Source: an uncultured Aureispira sp. (GTDB taxonomy: Bacteria > Bacteroidota > Bacteroidia > Chitinophagales > Saprospiraceae). Taken from it: a stretch of 38,491 nucleotides of DNA. The position numbers and the translations under genes were made by a program. Below the pieces are notes generated by a model. It did not search any database. It was not told where the DNA came from and worked only from the letters and a program-made list of their open reading frames with translations. Shown here piece by piece: positions 17,877 to 25,515 of this stretch. The stretch lies in contig CALDEP010000402.1 of NCBI GenBank assembly GCA_937942475.1, positions 1-38,491 on the forward strand. The letters are read 5' to 3'. The first letter of the stretch is position 1; the number at the start of each line of letters is the position of its first letter.

Positions 17877-18878
17877 ATGAATTTAGGAATAGCATTAGTA
17901 CTACTTATATTTGGTTTTGTCATCTTGATTAAGGGAGCTGATTTTTTAGTAGATGGTGCCTCCGCAGTGGCTAAAAAGTTCAATATATCAGATATGATTA
18001 TTGGATTAACTATTGTCTCTTTCGGTACCTCAGCGCCAGAACTGGTTGTAAATATCGGGGCTGCCTTGGAGGGGAAAAATGCCATGATTATAGGAAACGT
18101 TTTAGGATCTAATATTTTTAATACCTGTCTGATTATAGGTGTTGCAGGCCTAATTTACCCTTTAGCAGTACAAAGAGCAACGGTACGGAAAGAATTACCT
18201 TTCTCTATTTTTATTATTTTATTAATGTTCTTCTTAGCAAATGATGCTTTAGTCTTTGGAGGAACAAATTATATCTCCCATGTCGATGGAGCTATCTTAC
18301 TTTTATTTTTTGTTGCCTTTCTATATTATGTATATGCTAGTTCTAAGAATGGAACAAATTCTGAGACGATAGACGTTATAGAAGAAATGCCCTTGCCTAA
18401 AAGTCTATTGCTGATCGTCTTAGGAATGGCAGGTTTGGTTTATGGTGGTAATTTAGTTTTGGAAAAATCACTAATTTTTGCAGACTATTTTGGAATGTCA
18501 GAACGTGTTATTGGCTTGACCGTTATCGCAATTGGTACCTCCTTGCCCGAATTGGCTACCTCAGTAGTCGCTGCGTTGAAGAAGAACAGTGATATTGCTA
18601 TGGGAAATGTAATTGGATCCAATATTTTTAATATACTGCTTGTCTTAGGATTTAGTGCATCGGTTTCTCCTTCTATCATTGAATATGATGCTGCTGCCAA
18701 TTTTGATATTGGTTTCTTATTAGCGGCTACCATATTAGTAACCACCTTCTTATTTATAGGAACAAAGGTCAAACCAACGACAGGAGGTTCCTTTACCTAC
18801 ACAATTGACCGTTGGCAATCAGGTGTTTTGTTAGTTGCTGTGATTGGGTATATTGTTTATTTATTGATAAGCCAATAA
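17877..18878 (+). CDS. Calcium/sodium antiporter (CaCA family, YrbG-like)
   Basis: 333 residues in about ten membrane helices. Both alpha repeats that form the ion-binding site are present: GTSAPE (residues 50-55) with GNVLGSNIFN (73-82), and GTSLPE (220-225) with GNVIGSNIFN (243-252). The paired acidic residues in the two GTSxPE motifs are those that bind Ca2+/Na+ in the family. The protein probably exchanges Ca2+ (or K+) for Na+ or H+ across the inner membrane. The length is typical of prokaryotic members (about 310-370). Confidence 0.93.
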   Translation: MNLGIALVLLIFGFVILIKGADFLVDGASAVAKKFNISDMIIGLTIVSFGTSAPELVVNIGAALEGKNAMIIGNVLGSNIFNTCLIIGVAGLIYPLAVQRATVRKELPFSIFIILLMFFLANDALVFGGTNYISHVDGAILLLFFVAFLYYVYASSKNGTNSETIDVIEEMPLPKSLLLIVLGMAGLVYGGNLVLEKSLIFADYFGMSERVIGLTVIAIGTSLPELATSVVAALKKNSDIAMGNVIGSNIFNILLVLGFSASVSPSIIEYDAAANFDIGFLLAATILVTTFLFIGTKVKPTTGGSFTYTIDRWQSGVLLVAVIGYIVYLLISQ

Positions 18879-18885
18879 GACGATT

Positions 18886-19542
18886 CTAAAAGGAGGCAAA
18901 GGAAGTAGGTTGATTTGGAGGGCTAAGGTGACTTAGGTTATATTGAACGCTCATTCCTAATCCAAAAGCGCCATAAGGTCGAACACTGATTTTATCCCAA
19001 TGCTCATCGAGTCGTTTGCCATTGATGGCATGTACTCCAAATTCAATAAAGTCATAGATTAACAAAAAACCACCTTGAACAATAAGGGAATTTCCATAAC
19101 CCGTTAAGCGATTTTTTAATTGAATATCATTGCTATTGTTGCGCCCCATTTCTCGTAACAAAAAACCTGCTGTAATATAAGTCAAGTCCAAAACGCCATT
19201 TACTAAATAGACTGTTTTGACCTTTTGGACCTCTTTTACAGACTGCTCAAAACTTAAACCCGTGCGTTTTGCTTTAACAGCACCAATCAAACCAGGAATT
19301 GCTAAACCAAGGTTGACAACATTAAAATAAAGATTCATCTCAAAAAAATGTTGCGTTTCTCCTTTTGTCGTAAGTACTCCAACCGTACCTGCAATAAGAT
19401 TGGCTCCCGTCCAGCTTGAAAAGGCAATCATTCCATTTAAGCTGTGTTTGCAGCGCGTCTGATTGATCTCGTCTAAGGAAGTCTGAGCTTTGCTGGTATA
19501 AATAGTTACAAATATAAATAGGAGGATCAATATCTTTTTCAT
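18886..19542 (-). CDS. Hypothetical exported membrane protein
   Basis: 218 residues. A signal peptide is clear (MKKILILLFIFVTIYTSKAQ, probably cleaved after the final Q or A). It is followed by three to four moderately hydrophobic segments (around SLNGMIAFSSWTGANLIAGT, NLYFNVVNLGLAIPGLIGAV, YLVNGVLDLTYITAGFLL and SLIVQGGFLLIYDFIEFGVH). The end, VRPYGAFGLGMSVQYNL, resembles a final outer-membrane strand. I do not recognise a functional family; small proteins of this pattern are common and uncharacterised in Bacteroidota. It converges on the cation exchanger, its stop being 7 bp from that gene's stop. Confidence 0.78.
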   Translation of the reverse strand: MKKILILLFIFVTIYTSKAQTSLDEINQTRCKHSLNGMIAFSSWTGANLIAGTVGVLTTKGETQHFFEMNLYFNVVNLGLAIPGLIGAVKAKRTGLSFEQSVKEVQKVKTVYLVNGVLDLTYITAGFLLREMGRNNSNDIQLKNRLTGYGNSLIVQGGFLLIYDFIEFGVHAINGKRLDEHWDKISVRPYGAFGLGMSVQYNLSHLSPPNQPTSFASF

Positions 19543-19980
19543 AATAATTCTGTTTAAAAGGGTGGATAGCTAGCAAAAACAACAGGCTTAGTTAGATTAA
19601 GTTGACCTATTTCTTAAAATAACGCCTCTTGGGGAACTATTTGGAGTGTAGATGGTTTGTGTATGTATTCGAATACATTTCAAATTCAAAAACACCTAAC
19701 TCTAGGTCAATAATATGATTTCTAAGATACCTATTTAAACTCTAAAATAGAACCTATCGTATTATCCAATAATTTAACAATAAAATTATTGCATTTTCTC
19801 TTTGTGCAAAATAGCGTAATAAGTTTATTATCAATGGTATTACAAATAGCTGTTTTGTCAAAAAACAATGCATGGATGAGAAACCATGCCTTATTCTCTT
19901 ACAATATTTATACATTATACCCTAATTTAAACTTTTAAGAGTTATTTTAGAGGCTAGGTATAATTACAACTAATATATAT
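19543..19980. other. 438-bp divergent intergenic region
   Basis: The region separates the minus-strand membrane protein from hflX, so both promoters should lie here. It is very AT-rich. The only structures I can name are a 6-bp hairpin GCATGG / CCATGC (19870-19889) and an A/T-only inverted repeat around 19765-19790. I found no convincing TAnnTTTG for either gene, and no small gene or RNA gene. Confidence 0.5.
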
Positions 19981-21189
19981 ATGGCAAACGAATGGAATTT
20001 AGGCGAAAAGAAACGCGTCTTAGTTAAAGAGATAGAAACAGCAGTAATTGTAAGTGTGGTCTCACAGGAGCAATCTATGGAACAAGCTGTAGAATACTTA
20101 GATGAACTGGAGTTTTTGGCACTGACAGCAGGAGCAGAAGTGAAGCAACGGTTTATGCAAAAATTAAGACATCCTGATAATCGTACTTTTGTAGGAAAAG
20201 GGAAAGCTGAAGAGATCAATGCCTATGTGCAAGAGCATGACATTGACATTATCATTTTTGATGATGACTTAACGGCAAAACAGGTTAGTATCCTTGAAGA
20301 ACAGACAGAGCGTAAAATCTTAGATCGAAGTACCTTGATTTTAGATATTTTTGCTGCAAGAGCACAAACTGCTCAAGCAAAAGTACAAGTAGAGTTGGCA
20401 CAAATGCAATATTTATTGCCTAGACTTCGAGGAATGTGGGATCACTTGGAGCGTCAGAAAGGGGGAATTGGAATGCGTGGACCTGGAGAGAAGGAAATTG
20501 AAACAGATAGACGTATCGTAAGAGACAAAGTGTCACTTTTGAAAAAACGCCTTGAAAAAATTGACCTGCAAGCACAAACACAACGCAAGAATCGTGGAGA
20601 TATGATTCGGGTTTCTTTAGTAGGATATACGAATGTTGGTAAGTCTACGCTGATGAATGTCTTGGGGAAATCTGATGTTTTGGCAGAGAACAAACTATTT
20701 GCTACTTTGGATACAACTGTCCGAAAAGTAGTCGTAGATCGAATGCCTTTTTTACTATCAGATACAGTAGGATTTATCCGAAAATTACCCCATCACTTGG
20801 TCGAGAGTTTTAAATCTACCTTGGATGAAGTGCGTGAAAGTGATTTGTTGGTACAAGTGGTAGATGTTTCACATCCTCAATATCTGGAGCACATTCAAGT
20901 GGTCAACAAAACACTCAAAGGTTTGGGCGCAAATGAGATTCCTATGTTGTATGTTTTTAATAAAATGGACTTGTTCAAAGAAAATAATTTGGATGAATTC
21001 TTATTGGATCAAGAACGAGAAGATCTTTTGTTGGAGCTTAAAGCACATTGGAATTTGGAAACAAAAGGGAATGCTTGTTTTATTTCTGCGACAGAAAAGG
21101 AGGGCTTAGACGAGTTGAAAGATCGATTAAAAACATTGATCGACGACCTCTATGTGAAACGATACCCTTACAAAACTAGATTTTGGTAA
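19981..21189 (+). CDS. hflX: Ribosome-associated GTPase HflX
   Basis: 402 residues, normal for HflX, a GTPase that splits stalled or stressed ribosomes. The N-terminal HflX domain covers residues about 20-160 (AGAEVKQRFMQKLRHPDNRTFVGKGK, DDDLTAKQ). The family linker GGIGMRGPGEKEIETDRR lies at 161-178. The G domain has GYTNVGKST (215-223, P loop), DTVGFI (261-266, switch II) and NKMD (327-330). The C-terminal tail (DDLYVKRYPYKTRFW) is usual for Bacteroidota HflX. The PagL-like gene follows 18 bp later, and the two may share a transcript. Confidence 0.96.
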   Translation: MANEWNLGEKKRVLVKEIETAVIVSVVSQEQSMEQAVEYLDELEFLALTAGAEVKQRFMQKLRHPDNRTFVGKGKAEEINAYVQEHDIDIIIFDDDLTAKQVSILEEQTERKILDRSTLILDIFAARAQTAQAKVQVELAQMQYLLPRLRGMWDHLERQKGGIGMRGPGEKEIETDRRIVRDKVSLLKKRLEKIDLQAQTQRKNRGDMIRVSLVGYTNVGKSTLMNVLGKSDVLAENKLFATLDTTVRKVVVDRMPFLLSDTVGFIRKLPHHLVESFKSTLDEVRESDLLVQVVDVSHPQYLEHIQVVNKTLKGLGANEIPMLYVFNKMDLFKENNLDEFLLDQEREDLLLELKAHWNLETKGNACFISATEKEGLDELKDRLKTLIDDLYVKRYPYKTRFW

Positions 21190-21207
21190 CGCATAAATTA
21201 TAATCAA

Positions 21208-22326
21208 ATGCGCTCATTACTCCTTGTTCTATTCTGTGCTTTGTGCTATTCTTTACCTGCTCAAATACTTCCCAAAGGAATGTATTTAGAAGGAAGCTTA
21301 CATTTTGGCAAAGCATTTAAACACCGATCCACCATTACAATAGAATTTCCAGACTTTAGTTATGGAGGAGAATTGAACTTTGAAGTAAAGACATATGGCA
21401 AAAAACACTGGCATCAACGTTGCGGCTTTCCTCGCTGGGGAGTCGCCGTTGCTTATCAGTATACTGGAAATGCCAAAGAAATGGGGCATACTATTGCCAT
21501 ATTACCCAATGTGACGGTTGATTTTTTTAAGCGTAAGAATATTAGAATTTTTGGACGATTAGGCGTTGGACTTGGTGTTGTAACCAAACCCTATGATCGT
21601 CAAACGAACCCACTAAACAATATGGTGGGCTCTTATTTGAATAACAATACTTCACTGCGCTTAGGAGTCGCTTTGCGTGTGCATAAGAATTTAGAAATTC
21701 GCCCATCTGCTACCTTCAATCATTACTCTAATGCTGCTTCTACTTTGCCGAACCTAGGAATTAACATTCCGACCTTTCAGTTGAGCTTTTGCTATATGGC
21801 AAATCCTGTAGAGGAAGAGGATTACATTCGATTGGAAAAATCGGAGCGTCCCAAAAGAAATAAACGGATCCAGTTTTCAGCATTGTTTTCTATGGGATTT
21901 ACAGAAATATCAGCAACCAATGGTCCTAAGTACCCTATTTGGCATACATCTATAGATGCAGGTTTGTATATTACTCGAAATAATCGCCTAAAAGCAGGGA
22001 TTGAATACGACTATATTGGATCTTCTTATGCGTTTACGAAACACAATGGAGGTTATCAAAATAGCGATCTTCATTGGCAAGCAAGCCGAATCTCACTTTT
22101 TTTAGCAGATGAAATTATGATTGGTCGATTTGCAATCTTAGCGCAAGTTGGATTTTACGTGACTCAAAATATTGGACAACCTTGGTTTATGTCTGTTCGC
22201 TTATCTGGGCGTTATTATTTTGCGGATCCTTACCTAAAACCTGCTGCCCCATTCGTTACGGTTACCATGAAATCGCATCGAATTATAGCAGAATACTTCT
22301 CTATGGGTTTTGGAATTGCTTTTTAA
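21208..22326 (+). CDS. PagL-like acyloxyacyl hydrolase family outer-membrane protein
   Basis: 372 residues with a signal peptide (MRSLLLVLFCALCYSLPAQ). Residues about 25-195 form a PagL-type barrel. The HYSNA motif (His172, Ser174) within TFNHYSNAASTLPNLGIN matches the His-Ser catalytic pair of lipid A 3-O-deacylases. A basic linker (about residues 205-220, KSERPKRNKRIQ) leads to a second half with beta-strand rhythm, ending HRIIAEYFSMGFGIAF. That second half lacks an HxSNA motif. Such proteins are annotated acyloxyacyl hydrolase in Bacteroidota. The catalytic acid and the actual lipid substrate cannot be settled from sequence alone. Confidence 0.75.
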   Translation: MRSLLLVLFCALCYSLPAQILPKGMYLEGSLHFGKAFKHRSTITIEFPDFSYGGELNFEVKTYGKKHWHQRCGFPRWGVAVAYQYTGNAKEMGHTIAILPNVTVDFFKRKNIRIFGRLGVGLGVVTKPYDRQTNPLNNMVGSYLNNNTSLRLGVALRVHKNLEIRPSATFNHYSNAASTLPNLGINIPTFQLSFCYMANPVEEEDYIRLEKSERPKRNKRIQFSALFSMGFTEISATNGPKYPIWHTSIDAGLYITRNNRLKAGIEYDYIGSSYAFTKHNGGYQNSDLHWQASRISLFLADEIMIGRFAILAQVGFYVTQNIGQPWFMSVRLSGRYYFADPYLKPAAPFVTVTMKSHRIIAEYFSMGFGIAF

Positions 22327-22750
22327 CATTTAAGCAATAGTTTGATTATTAATTATTTGAGTTCTATAAATTTATTTTGGCAAAAATAGTCTAATATTTT
22401 GGCAAGAATTCGTCTTCTATTCTAGCAAAAATAAAAGACATTGTGTTTGTGAAGAAGAAGGACGCCTTAGAATTTACTTGTTTTTTTTACTGAGAAAATT
22501 CTGAAATTTAAAAAGAACATATATTTTTGTAGTTGAATAATCAACAGTCTCTAGAATTTATAACCAATTAGATTTGTTTATACCCACCCATTTAAACTTG
22601 TCAATTGTTTTCAAAAGGACCTTACATATATTACAAGAGCTCTGCATATTTGATACGCTACTAGGTATTTCCTAAGCCTATTTGCTCCTGTAGTTTTGGA
22701 CAGACTATTGAATGATAATCAATCTTAATTTTTAACTTAAATTTTTAATC
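22327..22750. other. 424-bp intergenic region with motif trio and promoter
   Basis: The region holds three near-copies of ATTTTGGCAA (22374, 22396, 22419) spaced 22 and 23 bp apart, and a promoter -7 element (22522-22529). About 220 bp of presumed leader then precedes the DUF3078 gene. I see no terminator after the PagL-like gene, no ORF of note and no RNA gene. Confidence 0.5.
22522..22529 (+). promoter_or_regulatory. Promoter -7 element (TATTTTTG) for the DUF3078 gene
   Basis: TATTTTTG followed by TAG matches TAnnTTTG. It is 221 bp upstream of the ATG, so a long leader would result. No TTG is at -33. A start nearer the gene cannot be excluded. Confidence 0.42.
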
Positions 22751-23839
22751 ATGAAAAAGTATTTATTACTATTAATGACTGTATTATTTGCTTTTAATGC
22801 AGATCTAATTGCTCAAGAAGATGAAGAAGAAAAGATTTGGACAGTAGGCGGTGCTGTAGGTATCGACTTTGCTCAAATGCTTTTTATAAACCCTAAATTT
22901 GGAGCAGGGGAAGACAAGATAGGAGTAGGAGGAAACATCAGTTTCTTTGCTAAATATAAAAAGAAGCGTGTAAACTGGGATAATTTTGCTGGTTTAACCT
23001 TTGGTATACAGCGTCTAGGTTCTTTCAACAGAGTAATTCCATTTCAAAAGTCAGTAGATGAGTTGCGTATTTCTTCTAATTTTTCTTACGGAATTACAGA
23101 AACAAGCCCATTTGGATATTCTCTTGACATGTTGTTTTTAAGTCAGGTAACACCTACTTATGACGGCAACCTTCTTTCTGCGCCTGAAGGGTCTAACTTA
23201 ATGCCAATTGCTAAATTTTTAGCACCTGCAACAATTACCATTTCTCCAGGTATTGCTTACAAGAAAAAGACCAAATTTGGTACTTTTAATGCCTTATTGT
23301 CACCAGCTTCTTTGAAAATGATCGTAGTGGCTGATGAGAATATTGCTTCACAAGGTTTACATGGTAATCCTTACACGTTTGATACCTTAGGTGTTACAAG
23401 AGAAGCATTTGTAGATGAATGGAGAGTTTCACCTGATGGAGAGTTGGCAAACAACAACGGATTTTATGCACGTAATTACATCCAATTTGGAGCAACCTTA
23501 AAAGCGGGCTATGCACACAAATTCTTTGAGTACAAAGAAGGAGATAAAACAAAGCATAGATTGGTTTTTTCTACTAGCTTAAACCTATATTCTAATTATT
23601 TGAGATTACCTCAACACATTGATGTAGAGTGGATCACCAATACAGATATCTTCTTGTTTAAAGGTCTGTCTATCTCATTAATGACCAACTTGTTTTGGGA
23701 TTATGATGTATTTGTACAAGTAGATGCTGATAACGATGTAACGACAAGTGCTCCTGGTACTTTTAATGGTTATGAATCAAAGGAACGTCGAGTATCTTTC
23801 TTCCAATCTTTATTGGTTAAATATAACTTCTTGTTCTAA
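22751..23839 (+). CDS. DUF3078-type outer-membrane beta-barrel protein
   Basis: 362 residues with a signal peptide (MKKYLLLLMTVLFAFNADLIAQ) and an acidic start to the mature protein (EDEEEKIW). The pattern IWTVGGAVGIDFAQMLFINP then GVGGNISFFAKYKKKRVNWDNFAG resembles DUF3078, in which a tryptophan-started strand is followed by an F-x-N-W segment. Alternating hydrophobic strands continue to a terminal aromatic strand (SFFQSLLVKYNFLF), as in outer-membrane barrels. The function of the family is unknown. It is transcribed alone, with its own promoter candidate and a strong terminator. Confidence 0.75.
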   Translation: MKKYLLLLMTVLFAFNADLIAQEDEEEKIWTVGGAVGIDFAQMLFINPKFGAGEDKIGVGGNISFFAKYKKKRVNWDNFAGLTFGIQRLGSFNRVIPFQKSVDELRISSNFSYGITETSPFGYSLDMLFLSQVTPTYDGNLLSAPEGSNLMPIAKFLAPATITISPGIAYKKKTKFGTFNALLSPASLKMIVVADENIASQGLHGNPYTFDTLGVTREAFVDEWRVSPDGELANNNGFYARNYIQFGATLKAGYAHKFFEYKEGDKTKHRLVFSTSLNLYSNYLRLPQHIDVEWITNTDIFLFKGLSISLMTNLFWDYDVFVQVDADNDVTTSAPGTFNGYESKERRVSFFQSLLVKYNFLF

Positions 23840-23888
23840 TAATTCCACGAAGTATTAGAACAATAGAACGACATACTATATTTATAGA

Positions 23889-23929
23889 AAACGCTCATTT
23901 TTCATATTGAAAAATGAGCGTTTCTTTTT
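23889..23929 (+). terminator. Intrinsic terminator of the DUF3078 gene
   Basis: AAACGCTCATTTTTCA (23889-23904) pairs perfectly with TGAAAAATGAGCGTTT (23908-23923) over 16 bp around a TAT loop, followed by CTTTTT. It lies about 50 bp after the stop codon. Confidence 0.85.
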
Positions 23930-24076
23930 GATAGCTTCTAACTCATCTAATGCGATTTATACACAAAGTATAGAATTAAGCAAGATGTCAGTTAGAACTA
24001 GTTTGATTTCAAGATGAATCTACCTCAAAAGTCATTGTTATAATAGAAATAATAGAGACAGGGTGATTTTTTTATT

Positions 24077-24118
24077 AAAAATACGGCTTATATCAGAAGA
24101 TGTAAGCCTTATTTTTTT
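24077..24118 (+). terminator. Second terminator-like hairpin before the amidohydrolase
   Basis: AAAAATA-C-GGCTTA (24077-24090) pairs with TAAGCC-T-TATTTTT (24103-24116) with one internal mismatch and a 12-nt loop, and runs into TTTTTTT. No gene lies between this and the terminator at 23889-23929. The region between them may therefore be transcribed as a small RNA, or this may simply be a back-up terminator. Confidence 0.55.
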
Positions 24119-24127
24119 GAAAATTTA

Positions 24128-24135
24128 TAACTTTG
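24128..24135 (+). promoter_or_regulatory. Promoter -7 element (TAACTTTG) for the amidohydrolase
   Basis: TAACTTTG fits TAnnTTTG and follows directly after the hairpin at 24077-24118. The expected start site near 24142 leaves about 95 nt of leader to the preferred ATG at 24237. No convincing -33 TTG was seen. Confidence 0.45.
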
Positions 24136-24236
24136 GTTTTAAGTTAATACTAAAAAGACTATAAAAATAGAATTGTATGGAAATGCAGTGCTGTTTTGGG
24201 ACTGCTTCTAATTCTAAATTTAAGAAAAAATCAAAC

Positions 24237-25418
24237 ATGCGTAAAATAACAGCAGATTGGGTTTATCCCATTCATCAAAGCCCAATTAAAGAAGGAGTTG
24301 TCCTTGTTGGGGATAATGGCAGAATCGAAAAAGTGGATGTTCGAAGCAATTACAAGCAAGAGGAATTAGAGATTTATAGTGGGATTATCATTCCTGGGTT
24401 TGTCAACACACATTGTCACCTAGAACTATCTCACATGAAGGGAAAGGTAGATACAGGAACGAGTTTGATTCCATTTATAACGAATGTGGTACAACAAAGG
24501 GGCGCAAGCGAAGCAACGATTCAAGAAGCGATTGCAGCAGCAGATCAGTATATGTATGAACAAGGGATTGTTGCCGTAGGCGATATTTCTAATGTAACAG
24601 ATACCTTTGCTCAAAAGTCTAAAAGTAAATTAAGATATTATACGTTTACAGAGTTTTTTGATTTTTTGCAAGAAGAAAATACCTCTGCAGAATTTGAGAA
24701 ATACAAAGCGGTATACGATGCTTTAGATGCCGTAGATGGACATCAAAAAAGCTGTGTTCCACACGCTCCTTATTCGGTTTCTCCAAAATTGTTTGAAGCA
24801 ATTAATGAGGTAAATACAGGAATACAAAAGACCGTTAGCATACACAATCAAGAAACACCTCCCGAAAATCAATTGTTCTTAGAGAAAAAAGGAGGTTTTA
24901 TTGATTTTTACGGTGGATTTGGTATTTCTCTAGATCATTTTGAGGCCACCAAAGAAGGGTCTATTTATTATGCCTTAGAGCACATGGATCCTCAGCACAG
25001 AACCTTATTTGTACACAATACGCTAACAACGGCTGCTGATATTCAAGCAGCACAAGCTTGGAGCGATCAAGTTTATTGGGCAACTTGTCCGAATGCTAAT
25101 TTGTATATTGAGAATAATCTACCGAATTATCAAGCCTTTATAGATAATAATGCTAGAATGACGATAGGAACGGACAGCTTAACTTCTAATTGGCAATTGT
25201 CTGTTTTAGATGAAATGAAAGCCATCGCAAAATATCAATCCTATGTACCTTTTGAAACCTTGCTAGAGTGGGCGACTTTGAATGGGGCAAAAGCTTTGGG
25301 ATTTGAGCAGGATTTGGGAAGTATTGAAGTTGGTAAATCTTGTGGCTTAAACTTATTGGCTAACTTAAATGAAAAAGGAACTTTGTCTTCTGATACGACC
25401 GTTCAGCGGTTGATATAA
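24237..25418 (+). CDS. TRZ/ATZ-type amidohydrolase (probable purine-type deaminase)
   Basis: Reading from the ATG at 24237 gives 393 residues starting MRKITADWVYPIHQSPIKEG, the family's normal start. An in-frame ATG at 24177 would add 20 unrelated residues. Metal-site motifs, numbered from the 24237 start, are THCHLELSHMKG (His59, His61), PHAPYS (His176), HNQE (His203, Glu206), VHN (His260) and TDSLTSN (Asp313), plus CPNAN before the last. This set marks the branch containing guanine, S-adenosylhomocysteine/5'-methylthioadenosine and 6-aminofutalosine deaminases. A role in the futalosine menaquinone pathway is possible, but no other mqn gene is nearby. The substrate remains unassigned. Confidence 0.85.
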   Translation: MRKITADWVYPIHQSPIKEGVVLVGDNGRIEKVDVRSNYKQEELEIYSGIIIPGFVNTHCHLELSHMKGKVDTGTSLIPFITNVVQQRGASEATIQEAIAAADQYMYEQGIVAVGDISNVTDTFAQKSKSKLRYYTFTEFFDFLQEENTSAEFEKYKAVYDALDAVDGHQKSCVPHAPYSVSPKLFEAINEVNTGIQKTVSIHNQETPPENQLFLEKKGGFIDFYGGFGISLDHFEATKEGSIYYALEHMDPQHRTLFVHNTLTTAADIQAAQAWSDQVYWATCPNANLYIENNLPNYQAFIDNNARMTIGTDSLTSNWQLSVLDEMKAIAKYQSYVPFETLLEWATLNGAKALGFEQDLGSIEVGKSCGLNLLANLNEKGTLSSDTTVQRLI

Positions 25419-25515
25419 AGAAGTTCAAGCTGTAAATTTTTTAATCTTACTAAGATTAAGTTTTCAATTACCAAATTGCTCTAGATCTTATTAGTAAAAC
25501 AATAAAACAACCATT

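Noticed and set aside
19509-19516. CAAATATA as a minus-strand -7 element for the 18886-19542 gene
   Set aside because: It lies inside the coding sequence of that gene, downstream of its start codon, and is likely an AT-rich coincidence.
24177-24236. Upstream ATG at 24177 as the start of the amidohydrolase
   Set aside because: It adds 20 residues (MEMQCCFGTASNSKF...) with no family resemblance, and the ATG at 24237 starts exactly at the conserved N-terminus.
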